Notes: a model not told the origin generated them from the sequence alone. Shown: positions 23,589-33,040, counted from the stretch's first letter. The stretch is 64,000 bases of DNA from Blastococcus sp. URHD0036 (GCF_000701365.1 NZ_JNIK01000021.1:186001-250000), one strand, 5' to 3'. Made by a program: numbers and translations.

Positions 23589-25847
23589 ATGCGCCTGCGT
23601 CCGCACGACCGGCTGCTGCCCGGGGCACCCCGATGGGCACTGGCCCTCACCGGGCTGCCCGCGGCTGCCCAGGTCGTGCTGGCCCTGCTGGGCTCCATGC
23701 CGGCGGTCGGGACGGCCGCCCGGCTGCTGCTGGCCGTCACGCCCTTCCTCGGCCTCGCCATCGTGCTCGGCTGGCGGGCGCGGCACGTGCCCCACGACCG
23801 CGAGGTGTGGGTGCGGCTCTCCCGCGGCTGCCTGGTCCTCCTCGCCACGATCGTCGGCGCCGGGGCGCTCACCGTCGTCCCCGGCCTCGCGTCGTCCGCC
23901 GCGAACGGGTTCGCGATCGGCGTGCTGCTCGCCTTCCCGTACCTCTACAGCGGCCTGGTCCGGTGGAACCGCTACCGGACCAACCTCGCCGACCCCGGCG
24001 ACGTGCTCAACGGCACCGCGGGGGTGCTGGCCGCGATCAGCGTCGGCGCCGTGGTGCTGGAGCGCGGGACCGGGGACTGGACCGAGCTGCGCCGGGTGAC
24101 GGTCGAGGTGGCCGTCGGGCTCGTGCTCGCCGGCACCGCGATCTCCGCCGCGTTCCTGGGCGGCATGCGCCACGACCCCCGCCCCTGGCTGGTGAGCGTC
24201 CCCTTCACCGTGATCACCGCCTCGGGCATCTGCACCCTCGCCACCGGCTCGGTGCCCGCCTGGCAGTCCCCCGCCTCGGCCGTCGGCGTCCTCTGCCTCG
24301 CGTGGGCGGTGGCGCTGCGCCCCGCGCCCTCGGCACCCCAGCCGACCGACCCGATCAGCTCGACGGTGGGCGCCTTCGTCGTCATCCTCGCCTCCGCCGC
24401 CGTGCTCGTCCTCGCCTCGCTGCGCGGCGGGACCCCCACGGCCGCGTGGTGCGCCGCGCTGGCCATCGCCGCCAGCGGACTGCGACTGCTGGTCAACGTG
24501 CGCGAGCTCGCGGTGCTGGCGGTCACCCGTCGCGAGGCCCTGACCGACGAGCTGACCGGCCTGGCGAACCGCCGCGCCGTCCTCCGCCGGACCACCGAAC
24601 TGCTCGACGGCGGCGTCCCCACCGCCTTCGCGCTGCTGGACCTCGACCGGTTCAAGGAGGTCAACGACGGGCTCGGCCACGGCGCCGGCGACGACCTGCT
24701 GCGGCTGGTCGGCGAGCGGCTGCAGTCCGTGGTGCGCGACAGCGACCTGCTCGGCCGGCTCGGTGGCGACGAGTTCGCCGTCGTCGCCGTCGTCGACCCG
24801 GGCGTGACGCCGGAGGTCGCCGCCACCGCCCTGTGCCGCCGGCTGCAGGCCCAGTTCACCGAGCCGTTCTCGCTGCACGGGATGTCGGTGCACGTCGGCG
24901 CCAGCATCGGCGCGACGACGTGGCGCGCCGACGCGGCCCAGCCCGGCGGACCCACCGGCATGCTGCGGGAGGCCGACGCCGCCATGTACGGCGCCAAGCG
25001 CTCCGGCCGCGGCTCCACCCTCTACGACGCCTCCCTGCACGCCGAGGGAGGGACGACGCTCGTGCTGGTCGAGGAGCTGCGCACCGGGCTCACCCGCGGC
25101 GAGCTCGTGCTGCACCACCAGCCGCAGGTCGACGTCCGCACCGGGCGCACCGTGGGCGTCGAGGCGCTCGTCCGCTGGGCGCACCCCACCCGCGGTCTCC
25201 TCGGACCGGCCGAGTTCCTGCCGGTCGCCGAGGCACACGGCCTCATGGGCGCCCTCACCGACCAGGTGCTGGCCGGCGCGATCGCCCAGCTCGCGCAGTG
25301 GCAGCGCCGGGGCCTGGAGCTGCGCATGTCGGTGAACCTCTCGGCCAGCAACCTGCTGGACTCCCGGCTGCCGCGGCGGGTCGCCGACCTGTTGACCGAG
25401 CACGCGGTGCCGGCCGGGTCCCTGACGCTGGAGGTGACCGAGACGGTGCTGCTGGCCGACTCCGAGCGCACCGCCTCCGTGATGGCCGCGCTGCGGGCAC
25501 TCGACGTGGACATCAGCATCGACGACTTCGGCACCGGCTACTGCTCGCTGGCCTACCTGCGGCAGCTGCCGCTGAGCGAGCTCAAGCTCGACCGCTCGTT
25601 CACCGCCGACCTGGTCTCCGACGCGCGCACCGAGGCGATCGTGGCCAGCACCGTGGAGCTCGCGCACCGGCTGGGCCTGCGCGTCGTCGCCGAGGGCGTC
25701 GAGGACGAGTGCACGCTCGCCCGCCTCTCCGCCCTCGGCTGCGACGAGAGCCAGGGCTTCCTGCACTCGCCACCGCTGGCCGCTGCGGAGCTCGAGGCGT
25801 GGCTGGCCCGGTCCCCGGCGCCCGCGACCCTGGTCGGCCTCGCGTGA
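23589..25847 (+). CDS. Membrane GGDEF-EAL protein (diguanylate cyclase/phosphodiesterase) A
   Basis: 752 residues from ATG 23589; the ribosome site is weak. About eight membrane helices fill residues 10-300. The GGDEF domain follows ALTDELTGLANRRA, with an intact active site GGDEF (392-396) and an RDSD I-site five residues before it for product inhibition by c-di-GMP. The EAL domain starts at EAL 525-527 and keeps the metal/catalytic residues: Asn583 in SVNLSAS, LEVTET, SIDDFGTGYCSL, LKLD, AEGVED and QGF. It can in principle both make and degrade c-di-GMP. It overlaps its paralogue by 4 nt. Confidence 0.93.
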   Translation: MRLRPHDRLLPGAPRWALALTGLPAAAQVVLALLGSMPAVGTAARLLLAVTPFLGLAIVLGWRARHVPHDREVWVRLSRGCLVLLATIVGAGALTVVPGLASSAANGFAIGVLLAFPYLYSGLVRWNRYRTNLADPGDVLNGTAGVLAAISVGAVVLERGTGDWTELRRVTVEVAVGLVLAGTAISAAFLGGMRHDPRPWLVSVPFTVITASGICTLATGSVPAWQSPASAVGVLCLAWAVALRPAPSAPQPTDPISSTVGAFVVILASAAVLVLASLRGGTPTAAWCAALAIAASGLRLLVNVRELAVLAVTRREALTDELTGLANRRAVLRRTTELLDGGVPTAFALLDLDRFKEVNDGLGHGAGDDLLRLVGERLQSVVRDSDLLGRLGGDEFAVVAVVDPGVTPEVAATALCRRLQAQFTEPFSLHGMSVHVGASIGATTWRADAAQPGGPTGMLREADAAMYGAKRSGRGSTLYDASLHAEGGTTLVLVEELRTGLTRGELVLHHQPQVDVRTGRTVGVEALVRWAHPTRGLLGPAEFLPVAEAHGLMGALTDQVLAGAIAQLAQWQRRGLELRMSVNLSASNLLDSRLPRRVADLLTEHAVPAGSLTLEVTETVLLADSERTASVMAALRALDVDISIDDFGTGYCSLAYLRQLPLSELKLDRSFTADLVSDARTEAIVASTVELAHRLGLRVVAEGVEDECTLARLSALGCDESQGFLHSPPLAAAELEAWLARSPAPATLVGLA
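25512..25561 (+). repeat. 50-bp block identical between the two GGDEF-EAL genes (copy 1)
   Basis: Identical to 27773-27822 and encodes ISIDDFGTGYCSLAYLR of the EAL domain. The exact match includes synonymous sites, which points to recent duplication or local gene conversion. Confidence 0.85.
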
Positions 25848-28084
25848 CCGCGGGCCCCGCCACCCGGCTGCTGCCCGGTCGCCCGCGCGTCCTGGTCGCC
25901 GTCGTCGCGGCCGCCACGGTGCTGCAGGTGCTCCTCGCGGCGACCGACCTGTCTCCGGCACTCGAGCGGCACTCCGAGCTGCTCGCCCTGCCCGCCTACG
26001 CCGGCCTGGTCGCCGTCCTCCGGTGGCGGGTCGCGACCGTGCACGCCGAGCGCGACGTCTGGCAGCGGCTGTCCCTCGGTGCGCTCGCCCTGGCCGTCCT
26101 CACCCTGGTGGGGGCGCTGCTGGAGACCGTTCCCGCCACGCACGACGCCGGCCCGGTCCTCGCCGCGTGGGCGCCGCTGGCGGCCTACGTGTTCCTCTAC
26201 GGCGGCGTCGTGCGGTGGAACCGCTACGGCACCGAGGTCGCCGACCCCGACAACCTGCTGACCGGCGTGGCCGCCATGCTCTCCTGGGTCGCGCTCACCC
26301 AGTCCGCCGTGGACGGTTTCGGGGGGCCCGAGTCGCTGACCGGCTCCCAGGTCCAGCCGCTGGTCGTGCACATCGCCTTCGCCCAGCTGCTCTTCATCAC
26401 CACGCTGATGCAGCGGGTGCTGGGCGACCTGCGCCGAGACGTGCGGCCCGTGCTGATCGCGGTCGGCTTCCTCGGCATCGAGCTGGCGGCCTGCCTCGTG
26501 CTGGCCGAGGTCGCCGCTCCCGCCTGGGGCCCGGTCGCCGGCACGTTCCTCTGCCTCGTCATGGCGGTCGCGGCCACGATCGCGCCGAAGCCGGCCAGGT
26601 CCCAGCCCAGCGACGCGGCGACGTCGATGGCCGGCGCCTTCACCGTGATCGTCATCGGCACCGGCGCGCTCATCGCCTCCGCCGTCGGCACCGCGTCGGC
26701 CGTCGCGCTCGTCGCCGGCGGGTCGGCCGTCATCGCTGGCGGCGTCCGCCTGCTGATGGGTGTCCGCGACCTCGCCCAGCTCACCGCCACGCGGGCCGAG
26801 GCGCTCACCGACCACCTGACCGGTCTGCCCAACCGCCGCGCGGTGCTGCGCCGCATGGCGGAGGACGGCGGCCGGGGTCCGGTCACGGTCTTCGCCCTCC
26901 TCGACCTGGACCGGTTCAAGGAGGTCAACGACGGGCTCGGGCACGCCGCCGGGGACGACCTGCTGTGCCAGGTCACCGCACGGCTGACCCCGGTCCTGCG
27001 CACCGGGGACCTCCTCGGCCGCCTGGGTGGCGACGAGTTCGCCGTCGTGGCGACCGTGGAGGACGGCGCCTCGCCCGAGGAGACCGCCGAGCACCTGTGC
27101 CGGCGGCTGCGCGAGTGCTTCGTCGAGCCGTTCCTGCTCGAGGACCTCGCCGTCCACGTGGGCGTGAGCATCGGCGTCACGACCGGCTCCCCGACCGGCG
27201 ACGACGAGGGCACCGCCCAGCTGCTGCGCGAGGCCGACGCCGCGATGTACGACGCGAAGCGCGGCGGCGGCGGCCACGCGCTCTACGACCGCACCCGGCA
27301 CTCCGGCGACGGCACCGCACTCACCCTCGTCGAGGAGCTGCGCGCCGGCATCGGGGAGGGCCAGCTGGTCCTGCACCACCAGCCGCAGGTCGACGTCGGC
27401 ACCGGTCGGGTCGTGGGCGTCGAGGCGCTGGTGCGCTGGGCGCACCCCCGCCTGGGACTGCTCGCCCCGGATCGCTTCCTCGACCTGGCCGAGGCGCACG
27501 GCCTCATGGGCCCGCTGACCGACGAGGTGCTCGACCAGGCCGTCCGGCAGCTGGCCGCCTGGCGGCTGGACGACCCCGGCCTCCGGTTGTCGGTCGACCT
27601 CTCCGCCAGCACGCTGCTCGACGCCGGACTGCCCGAGCGGCTCGCCGCGCTGCTGGACGCCGTCGGCGTGCCTGCGGCGGCGCTGACCCTCGAGGTGACC
27701 GAGGGCGTGCTGCTGCGCGACCCCGAGCGCACCCGCGCCGTCGTCGGGGCGCTCCGCGCGCTGGGGGTGGAGATCAGCATCGACGACTTCGGCACCGGCT
27801 ACTGCTCGCTGGCCTACCTGCGCGAGCTGTCGGTCAGCGAGCTGAAGCTGGACCCCTCCTTCACCGCGGGGCTGCTCGACGACGCCCCCACGGAGGCCAT
27901 CGTCGCGAGCATCATCGACCTGGCGCACCGGCTGGGGCTGCGGGTGGTCGCCGAGGGCGTGGCGGACGAGGTCACCCTCGGCCGGCTGGCCGAGCTCGGC
28001 TGCGACCTGACCCAGGGCCACCTGCACGGCCGGCCGGCTCCCGCACCGGAGCTGGAGATCGGTGCGGGTGCGCTCCGGGGCTGA
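25844..28084 (+). CDS. Membrane GGDEF-EAL protein B, EAL site altered
   Basis: 746 residues from GTG 25844 (GTGA overlap with A). Same plan as A: about eight helices, then ALTDHLTGLPNRRA, GGDEF at 395-399 with RTGD I-site, and EAL at 527-529. Most EAL residues are kept (LEVTEG, SIDDFGTGYCSL, LKLD, AEGV, TQGH), but the metal-binding Asn of the NLSA motif is Asp585 (SVDLSAS), and the EGVED Glu is Ala (AEGVADE). Phosphodiesterase activity may be weaker or lost, leaving cyclase or sensing function. Tandem paralogue of A. Confidence 0.92.
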   Translation: MTAGPATRLLPGRPRVLVAVVAAATVLQVLLAATDLSPALERHSELLALPAYAGLVAVLRWRVATVHAERDVWQRLSLGALALAVLTLVGALLETVPATHDAGPVLAAWAPLAAYVFLYGGVVRWNRYGTEVADPDNLLTGVAAMLSWVALTQSAVDGFGGPESLTGSQVQPLVVHIAFAQLLFITTLMQRVLGDLRRDVRPVLIAVGFLGIELAACLVLAEVAAPAWGPVAGTFLCLVMAVAATIAPKPARSQPSDAATSMAGAFTVIVIGTGALIASAVGTASAVALVAGGSAVIAGGVRLLMGVRDLAQLTATRAEALTDHLTGLPNRRAVLRRMAEDGGRGPVTVFALLDLDRFKEVNDGLGHAAGDDLLCQVTARLTPVLRTGDLLGRLGGDEFAVVATVEDGASPEETAEHLCRRLRECFVEPFLLEDLAVHVGVSIGVTTGSPTGDDEGTAQLLREADAAMYDAKRGGGGHALYDRTRHSGDGTALTLVEELRAGIGEGQLVLHHQPQVDVGTGRVVGVEALVRWAHPRLGLLAPDRFLDLAEAHGLMGPLTDEVLDQAVRQLAAWRLDDPGLRLSVDLSASTLLDAGLPERLAALLDAVGVPAAALTLEVTEGVLLRDPERTRAVVGALRALGVEISIDDFGTGYCSLAYLRELSVSELKLDPSFTAGLLDDAPTEAIVASIIDLAHRLGLRVVAEGVADEVTLGRLAELGCDLTQGHLHGRPAPAPELEIGAGALRG
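27773..27822 (+). repeat. 50-bp block identical between the two GGDEF-EAL genes (copy 2)
   Basis: Second copy of the block at 25512-25561, offset by 2261 nt. Confidence 0.85.
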
Positions 28085-28132
28085 CCGCTCCCCTCCCGCG
28101 GCCTGCCGGCGGCGACCGTAGGGTCGGTCCTC

Positions 28133-29377
28133 GTGCCCGGCGTGGACCCGATCGGCCTCGCCGCCTCGGGCGCGGTGCTGGCGGCCACCCTCGCCGCCGC
28201 CCTCACCTCCCGCCCCCGCGTCCCTGCGGCGGCCGTGGCGGCGGCCGGCGCCGTCCTCGTCGTCGCGATCGGCCTCGTCGGCCCGGAGGACGCCGGGGAC
28301 GCCGTCCGCGACGTCGCGCCGACGATCGGGTTCCTCGTCCTCGTGCTCGTGCTGGCCGCGCTCGCCGACGCCGAGGGCCTGTTCACCTGGGCCGCGGCCG
28401 CCACGGCCGCCCGCGCGGGCCGATCGCCCACGGCGCTGCTCGCCCGGGTGGGGCTGCTGGCCGCCGGGGTGACGGCCGTGCTCAGCCTGGACGCCACCGT
28501 GGTCCTCCTGGTCCCGGTCGTGGTCGGCACGGCCGCCCGGATGGGGATCCCTGCGCGGCCGCACGCCGTGCTGACCGGTCACCTGGCCAACAGCGCCTCG
28601 CTGCTGCTGCCGGTGTCGAACCTGACGAACCTGCTGGCCTTCGCGGCCACCGGCCTGACCTTCCTGCACTTCGCGGGGCTGATGCTCGGCCCGTGGCTGG
28701 TCGCCGTCGCGGTCGAGTACCTCGTGCTGAGGTGGCTGTTCCGTGCCGAGCTGTCCGGGACGGCGGACACCGCACCCGGCCCCGTCCCGCCGATCCCCCG
28801 AGCGGCGCTCGCGGTCGTGGCCCTGACCGTGGCGGGCTTCGGCGTCGCCTCCCTGACCGGCGTGCCCCCGGCCTGGCCCGCGGCCCTGGGTGCCGCCGCC
28901 CTGGCCCTGCGCCGGCTGCGGGCACGGACGAGCCGGCCGGCCGACCTGGTGCGCGCGGCCGACCTGCCGTTCGCCGTGTTCGTGGCCGGCCTGGCCGTCG
29001 TGGTCCTGGCCGTCCGCCGCAGCGGGCTGGAGTCGATCGTCGCCGGCGTCGTGCCCGACGGCAGCAGCCTGCTCGCCCTGCTCGCGGTCGCCGGCATCGC
29101 CGCCGTGCTCGCCAACGTGCTCAACAACCTGCCCGCGACGCTGGCGATGCTGCCGGTCGTCGCCGCGTCCGGACCCGGCGCGGTGCTGGCCGTGCTGATC
29201 GGGGTGAACATCGGCCCCAACCTGACCTACGCCGGGTCGCTGGCCAACCTGCTCTGGCGGCGGGTGCTGTCCGGGCGCGCGCCGTCCGGGAGCCGGTTCA
29301 CGTTGATCGGGCTGGCGACCGTGCCGCTGACCCTGCTGACGGCGACGGTCGCGCTGTGGCTGGCGCTCCGGGTCTGA
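28133..29377 (+). CDS. ArsB/SLC13-type anion permease
   Basis: 414 residues from GTG 28133, ten to twelve helices. The motif HLANSASLLLPVSNLTNLLA and its C-terminal counterpart NVLNNLPATLAMLPVV with GVNIGPNLTYAGSLANLLW are the paired re-entrant hairpins of the ArsB/NhaD/SLC13 ion-transporter superfamily. The closest functional guess is arsenite efflux or dicarboxylate/anion transport, but no arsR, arsC or arsA is nearby to support arsenic. Convergent with nadA, 7 nt apart. Confidence 0.85.
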   Translation: MPGVDPIGLAASGAVLAATLAAALTSRPRVPAAAVAAAGAVLVVAIGLVGPEDAGDAVRDVAPTIGFLVLVLVLAALADAEGLFTWAAAATAARAGRSPTALLARVGLLAAGVTAVLSLDATVVLLVPVVVGTAARMGIPARPHAVLTGHLANSASLLLPVSNLTNLLAFAATGLTFLHFAGLMLGPWLVAVAVEYLVLRWLFRAELSGTADTAPGPVPPIPRAALAVVALTVAGFGVASLTGVPPAWPAALGAAALALRRLRARTSRPADLVRAADLPFAVFVAGLAVVVLAVRRSGLESIVAGVVPDGSSLLALLAVAGIAAVLANVLNNLPATLAMLPVVAASGPGAVLAVLIGVNIGPNLTYAGSLANLLWRRVLSGRAPSGSRFTLIGLATVPLTLLTATVALWLALRV

Positions 29378-29384
29378 CCGGCCG

Positions 29385-30416
29385 TCACTCCCCGCCGCGG
29401 CCGGGCTCGCCGATGGCGATCATCGCCTCGACGGCCTTGCGTGCCCGGGCGGCCGTCTCCGGGTCGACGTCGATCACGCCCGAGCCGGTGCGCAGGGTGT
29501 GCAGCAGCTTCGCCGGGGTGATCATCTTCATGTAGCGGCAGGCGGCCCGGGCGTTCATCGGGATGAACTCGGTGCCGCTGTTCAGCGACCGCAGCTGGTG
29601 CAGGATGCCGACCTCGGTGGCCACCAGGACCTGCCCCGCCGTGGTGTTCTTCGCCGCCTCCGCCATCCCACCGGTGGAGAGCACCCGGGTGCGCTCGGCC
29701 GGCAGGTCGCCGTGGCTGACCAGGTCCAGCACCGAGGTGGTGCAGCCGCACTCGGGGTGCACCAGGATCTCGGCGTCCGGGTGCGCGGCGACCTGGGCGC
29801 GGACGTCGGACGGGCTGATCCCGGCGTGCACGTGGCACTCCCCCGCCCAGATGCGGATGTTCTCCCGGCCGGTGACGCGCTTGACGTGCGCGCCCAGGAA
29901 CTGGTCGGGCAGGAAGAGGATCTCGCGGTCGGCGGGGATGGAGCGGATGACGTCGGCGGCGTTGGACGAGGTGCAGCAGATGTCGGTCTCGGCCTTCACC
30001 GCCGCGGTGGTGTTGACGTAGCTGACGACGACGGCGCCCGGGTGCTCGGCCTTCCACTCGCGCAGCTGCTCGGCGGTGATGCTGTCGGCCAGCGAGCAGC
30101 CGGCGGCCAGGTCGGGCAGCAGCACGGTCTTGTCCGGCGAGAGGATCTTCGCGGTCTCGGCCATGAAGTGGACGCCGCAGAAGACGATCTCGCGGGCGTC
30201 GGTCTCCGCGGCGACCCGGGAGAGGTAGAGGGAGTCCCCGGTGTGGTGGGCGACGTCCTGGATCTCCGGCACCTGGTAGTTGTGCGCCAGGACCACGGCG
30301 CCGCGCTCGTCGGCGAGACGCCGGACCTCCGCGGCCCAGCTCTCGTACTCGGCGGGCGAGAGGGTGCGCTCGTCGCCGACGACGGCGGGGGTGGCGGGCG
30401 CGATCGTCGAGGTCAC
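29385..30416 (-). CDS. nadA: Quinolinate synthase
   Basis: 343 residues from GTG 30416 with GGGAG 6 nt upstream. The family core is clear: [74 protein letters not shown] and [10 protein letters not shown]. Three cysteines in GCSLAD, PECGC and AACRYMK are the [4Fe-4S] ligands. It condenses iminoaspartate with dihydroxyacetone phosphate to quinolinate in de novo NAD synthesis. nadB and nadC are not adjacent here, which is unusual, as actinobacteria commonly keep nadABC together. Confidence 0.96.
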   Translation of the reverse strand: MTSTIAPATPAVVGDERTLSPAEYESWAAEVRRLADERGAVVLAHNYQVPEIQDVAHHTGDSLYLSRVAAETDAREIVFCGVHFMAETAKILSPDKTVLLPDLAAGCSLADSITAEQLREWKAEHPGAVVVSYVNTTAAVKAETDICCTSSNAADVIRSIPADREILFLPDQFLGAHVKRVTGRENIRIWAGECHVHAGISPSDVRAQVAAHPDAEILVHPECGCTTSVLDLVSHGDLPAERTRVLSTGGMAEAAKNTTAGQVLVATEVGILHQLRSLNSGTEFIPMNARAACRYMKMITPAKLLHTLRTGSGVIDVDPETAARARKAVEAMIAIGEPGRGGE

Positions 30417-30470
30417 TCGGGTCTCCCAGGGGTCGGGCGGGGGGCTCGATGATCCCCCGGGCCCGGGCGG

Positions 30471-30504
30471 GCCGGACGCACTGGGTGCAACACCGCCGTC
30501 CGGC
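30471..30504 (-). terminator. Hairpin between RibD-like reductase and nadA
   Basis: GCCGGACG (30471-30478) and CGTCCGGC (30497-30504) form a perfect 8-bp stem with an 18-nt loop, 12 nt after the reductase stop on the minus strand, so nadA probably has its own promoter downstream of it. Confidence 0.45.
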
Positions 30505-30515
30505 GCCCCCTTCCC

Positions 30516-31106
30516 TCAGCGCAGGACGTCGTGGACCAGGAACGTCACCCGGCTGCCGGCCACGATCCGCGGGTCCGACAGCTGGATCTCCGGCGGCCCG
30601 CCCGCGCCGAAGTACGGCTTGCCCGAGCCGAGGACCACCGGCACCAGCGCGAGCACGACCCGGTCGACCAGCCCCGCGCGGAGGGCCTGGCCGCCGACGT
30701 CGCCGGCCGAGACGGTGACGTCGCGCTCCCCCGCCAGCTGCCGGGCCCGCTCGACGGCGGTGCGGACGTCGGGCGCGAAGGTGAAGGGTGCGGTGTCGGC
30801 GTGCGGCCAGTCCGTCACCGGCCGGTGGGTGACGACGACGACGTGCTCGCCGTTCGGCGGGACACCCTCCCAGCCGTTCGTGATGTCGAACAGGTGGCGG
30901 CCGCAGACCATGGCTCCGACCGGCTCGGCGAACCCGCGCAGGAACTCCGCGGTGGGGGGTGTGACCCGGAAGGGCCGGTCGCGGTCGCTGAAGGTCACCT
31001 CGACGTCGCCGTTGCCGTACCAGTCGAACAGCGGCCCGGGCATGTCGTCGTCCCGGCCCACGAACCCGTCCAGCGAGACCGCAGCGAACAGGACCACGGC
31101 GCCCAT
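30516..31106 (-). CDS. RibD C-terminal/dihydrofolate-reductase-like NADPH oxidoreductase
   Basis: 196 residues from ATG 31106, with a strong GGAGGAGG upstream. The start AAVSLDGFVGR is the RibD_C/DHFR-like signature. MVCGRHLFDITNGW and the C-terminal DVGGQALRAGLVDRVVLALVP complete the cofactor-binding fold. Such stand-alone proteins are common in actinobacteria, reduce unknown substrates with NADPH and are not a true DHFR or riboflavin enzyme. Confidence 0.85.
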   Translation of the reverse strand: MGAVVLFAAVSLDGFVGRDDDMPGPLFDWYGNGDVEVTFSDRDRPFRVTPPTAEFLRGFAEPVGAMVCGRHLFDITNGWEGVPPNGEHVVVVTHRPVTDWPHADTAPFTFAPDVRTAVERARQLAGERDVTVSAGDVGGQALRAGLVDRVVLALVPVVLGSGKPYFGAGGPPEIQLSDPRIVAGSRVTFLVHDVLR

Positions 31107-31189
31107 CGCGCACCTCCTCCGAGCCGGCTCCCTGGTGGAGCCGTCGAGAGGGAAGACGGCCGGGGCGCGCTCACCTCATCGGTCGAGGA

Positions 31190-32299
31190 CTACGCCAGGT
31201 GCGACGCGTCGTTCACCAGGCGGACCGAGTGCCGGCCGTCGGTGGACCAGGCGACGGTCGACAGCGACGCCGCCGAGAGGAAGACCCGGTGCACCACGGC
31301 GTCGTCCACGTCGAGGCCGGCGGCCAGCATGAGCTTGATCGGCGTGACGTGGCTGACGACGAGCACGACGCGACCGCGGTGCTCCTTCAGCAGCCGGGCC
31401 CGGGCCCGCGCCACCCGGCGGCTGACGTCGGCGATGGACTCGCCGCCGGGCGCGGGCACGTCGATCTCGGTGAACAGCCGGCGCGTGGCCAGCGGGTGCT
31501 TCTCGCGTGCCTCCTCGGCGCTGAGGCCCTCGAGGTCGCCGAAGTCCATCTCGACCAGGTCGTCGTCGAACGCCACCGGCAGGCCGAGGCGGGCGGCCAC
31601 GATCTCGGCGGTCTCCCGCGTCCGGCGCAGCGGCGAGGCGACGACGACGTCGACGCCCAGGGCCGCGGCCCGCTCGGCCGCCGCCTCGGCCTCCGCCCGG
31701 CCGACCGCGGAGAGCGGGAGGTCGTTGCGGCCGCTGAACCGGCGCTCGGGCGTGTGCTCGGTCTGCCCGTGCCGCAGCAGGTGGGTCACGGTGGTGACGG
31801 CCGGTGCCCGCTCGACGGGCGCCGGCTGGACGTCGTCCTCGGTGGTGCTGCGCTCGGCCCCGGCGTCGCGGTGGATCGGCTTGCCGTCCATGGCGCTGTT
31901 GGCCAGGGCGTCGGCCGCGGAGTTCTGCGCGCGCGGGACCCAGGTGTAGCGGACCCGGCCGAGCTGGCGGGCCAGCTGCTGGGCCTGGATCGCGAGCTTC
32001 TTCATGTCGGGGTGCTTGACCTGCCAGCGGCCCGACATCTGCTCGACGACGAGCTTGGAGTCCATCCGCACCTCGACCTCGGCGGACGACGCGGCGCCCC
32101 CGGTGAGGTCCAGCACCGCCTGCAGCCCGGCGACCAGGCCGCCGTACTCGGCGACGTTGTTGGTGGCCCGCCCGACACTGGCCGCCCGCTCGGCGAGCAG
32201 CTGCCCGGTGGCGGCGTCGCGGACCAGCGCGCCGTAACCGGCCGGGCCGGGGTTGCCCCGCGAACCCCCGTCCGCCTCGACGACGAAGCGGGCCGTCAC
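31190..32299 (-). CDS. Bifunctional RNase H type I / histidine (acid) phosphatase, Rv2228c-like
   Basis: 369 residues from GTG 32299, overlapping the upstream zinc-ribbon gene by 4 nt. Residues 1-135 are RNase HI: the acidic quartet lies in VEADGGSRGNPG, NNVAEYGGL, RMDSKLVVEQ and NSAADALAN. After an acidic linker, residues about 165-369 are a CobC/phosphoglycerate-mutase-like phosphatase with LLRHGQTEHT, SPLRRTRETAEIV, FGDLEGLS and VSHVTPIK. The same fusion exists in mycobacteria, where it removes RNA-DNA hybrids and has phosphatase activity. Likely substrate alpha-ribazole phosphate for the second domain. Confidence 0.94.
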   Translation of the reverse strand: MTARFVVEADGGSRGNPGPAGYGALVRDAATGQLLAERAASVGRATNNVAEYGGLVAGLQAVLDLTGGAASSAEVEVRMDSKLVVEQMSGRWQVKHPDMKKLAIQAQQLARQLGRVRYTWVPRAQNSAADALANSAMDGKPIHRDAGAERSTTEDDVQPAPVERAPAVTTVTHLLRHGQTEHTPERRFSGRNDLPLSAVGRAEAEAAAERAAALGVDVVVASPLRRTRETAEIVAARLGLPVAFDDDLVEMDFGDLEGLSAEEAREKHPLATRRLFTEIDVPAPGGESIADVSRRVARARARLLKEHRGRVVLVVSHVTPIKLMLAAGLDVDDAVVHRVFLSAASLSTVAWSTDGRHSVRLVNDASHLA

Positions 32300-33036
32300 A
32301 GCCCGGACTCGGCGGTGCGGACGAGGATGCGCCCGCAGTTCTCGCACCGCACGACCTCGTGCGGGTCGGCGTTGCGGACCGCGGCCAGCTCGCGCCCGTT
32401 CAGCTCGATCCGGCAGCCCTGGCAGGCGCGGGCCTGCAGCAGGGCCGCGCCGGTCGTGCCGGTCTGGGTGCGGATGCGGTCGTACAGCGTCAGCAGCGCC
32501 GCGGGGATGCCACCGGCGGCCGAGAGACGGGCCGCCTCGTGCTTCGTCGTCCCGTCGGCGATGTCGGCCAGGGCGTCGTCGCGCAGCTGCTCGGCGCGGG
32601 TGAGGGCCTCCTGCGCGGCGGCGTGCGCCTCCCGGGCCTGCGCGAGCGTCGACTCCGCCGTCTCGACCTGCTCCATGAGCTCGAGCTCCTGGTCCTCCAG
32701 GTCGCCCTGCCGCCGCTTCAGCGACGCGAGCTCGTGCTGCAGATCGGTCATCTGCTTGGCCGAGACGCTGCCGCCGTCCAGCAGCTTCTGGTCCTTGTCG
32801 GCGCGGGTCCGGACCGTCTGGACGTCGGTCTCCAGCCGGGAGACCTCGCGCTGCAGGTCGCGCACCTCGGTCTCGGCGCGGACGACGGCGCCGGCGGTCT
32901 CCCGCTCGGCCTCCGCCGCGGTCTCGACGGCGACCGCCTCGGGCAGGGTGCGCCGGCGGTGCGCGAGCTGCGTGAGCGCGACGTCCTCGGCGGCGAGCGC
33001 CAGCAGCTTCTGCTGGTCGAAGTGGTCGGCCTTCAC
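32296..33036 (-). CDS. Coiled-coil C4 zinc-ribbon protein, Rv2229c-like
   Basis: 246 residues from ATG 33036. Residues about 20-180 are a long antiparallel coiled coil (Glu/Ala/Gln/Arg heptads). The C-terminus holds two CxxC pairs, ACQGCRIEL and RCENCGRIL, typical of the CT398/FlgZ-like zinc-ribbon proteins proposed to contact nucleic acid. It lies 4 nt after the Nif3-like gene and overlaps the RNase H gene, the same order as Rv2230c-Rv2229c-Rv2228c. Confidence 0.9.
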   Translation of the reverse strand: MKADHFDQQKLLALAAEDVALTQLAHRRRTLPEAVAVETAAEAERETAGAVVRAETEVRDLQREVSRLETDVQTVRTRADKDQKLLDGGSVSAKQMTDLQHELASLKRRQGDLEDQELELMEQVETAESTLAQAREAHAAAQEALTRAEQLRDDALADIADGTTKHEAARLSAAGGIPAALLTLYDRIRTQTGTTGAALLQARACQGCRIELNGRELAAVRNADPHEVVRCENCGRILVRTAESGL

Positions 33037-33040
33037 CGGC

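Noticed and set aside
25553-28669. 1038-codon minus-strand frame opposite GGDEF-EAL B
   Set aside because: Gln/Gly/Arg-rich shadow; the plus strand encodes intact GGDEF and EAL motifs.
28133-29377. Arsenic-resistance operon
   Set aside because: The permease has ArsB/SLC13 motifs but no arsR, arsC, arsA or arsD is adjacent, so arsenic specificity is not supported.
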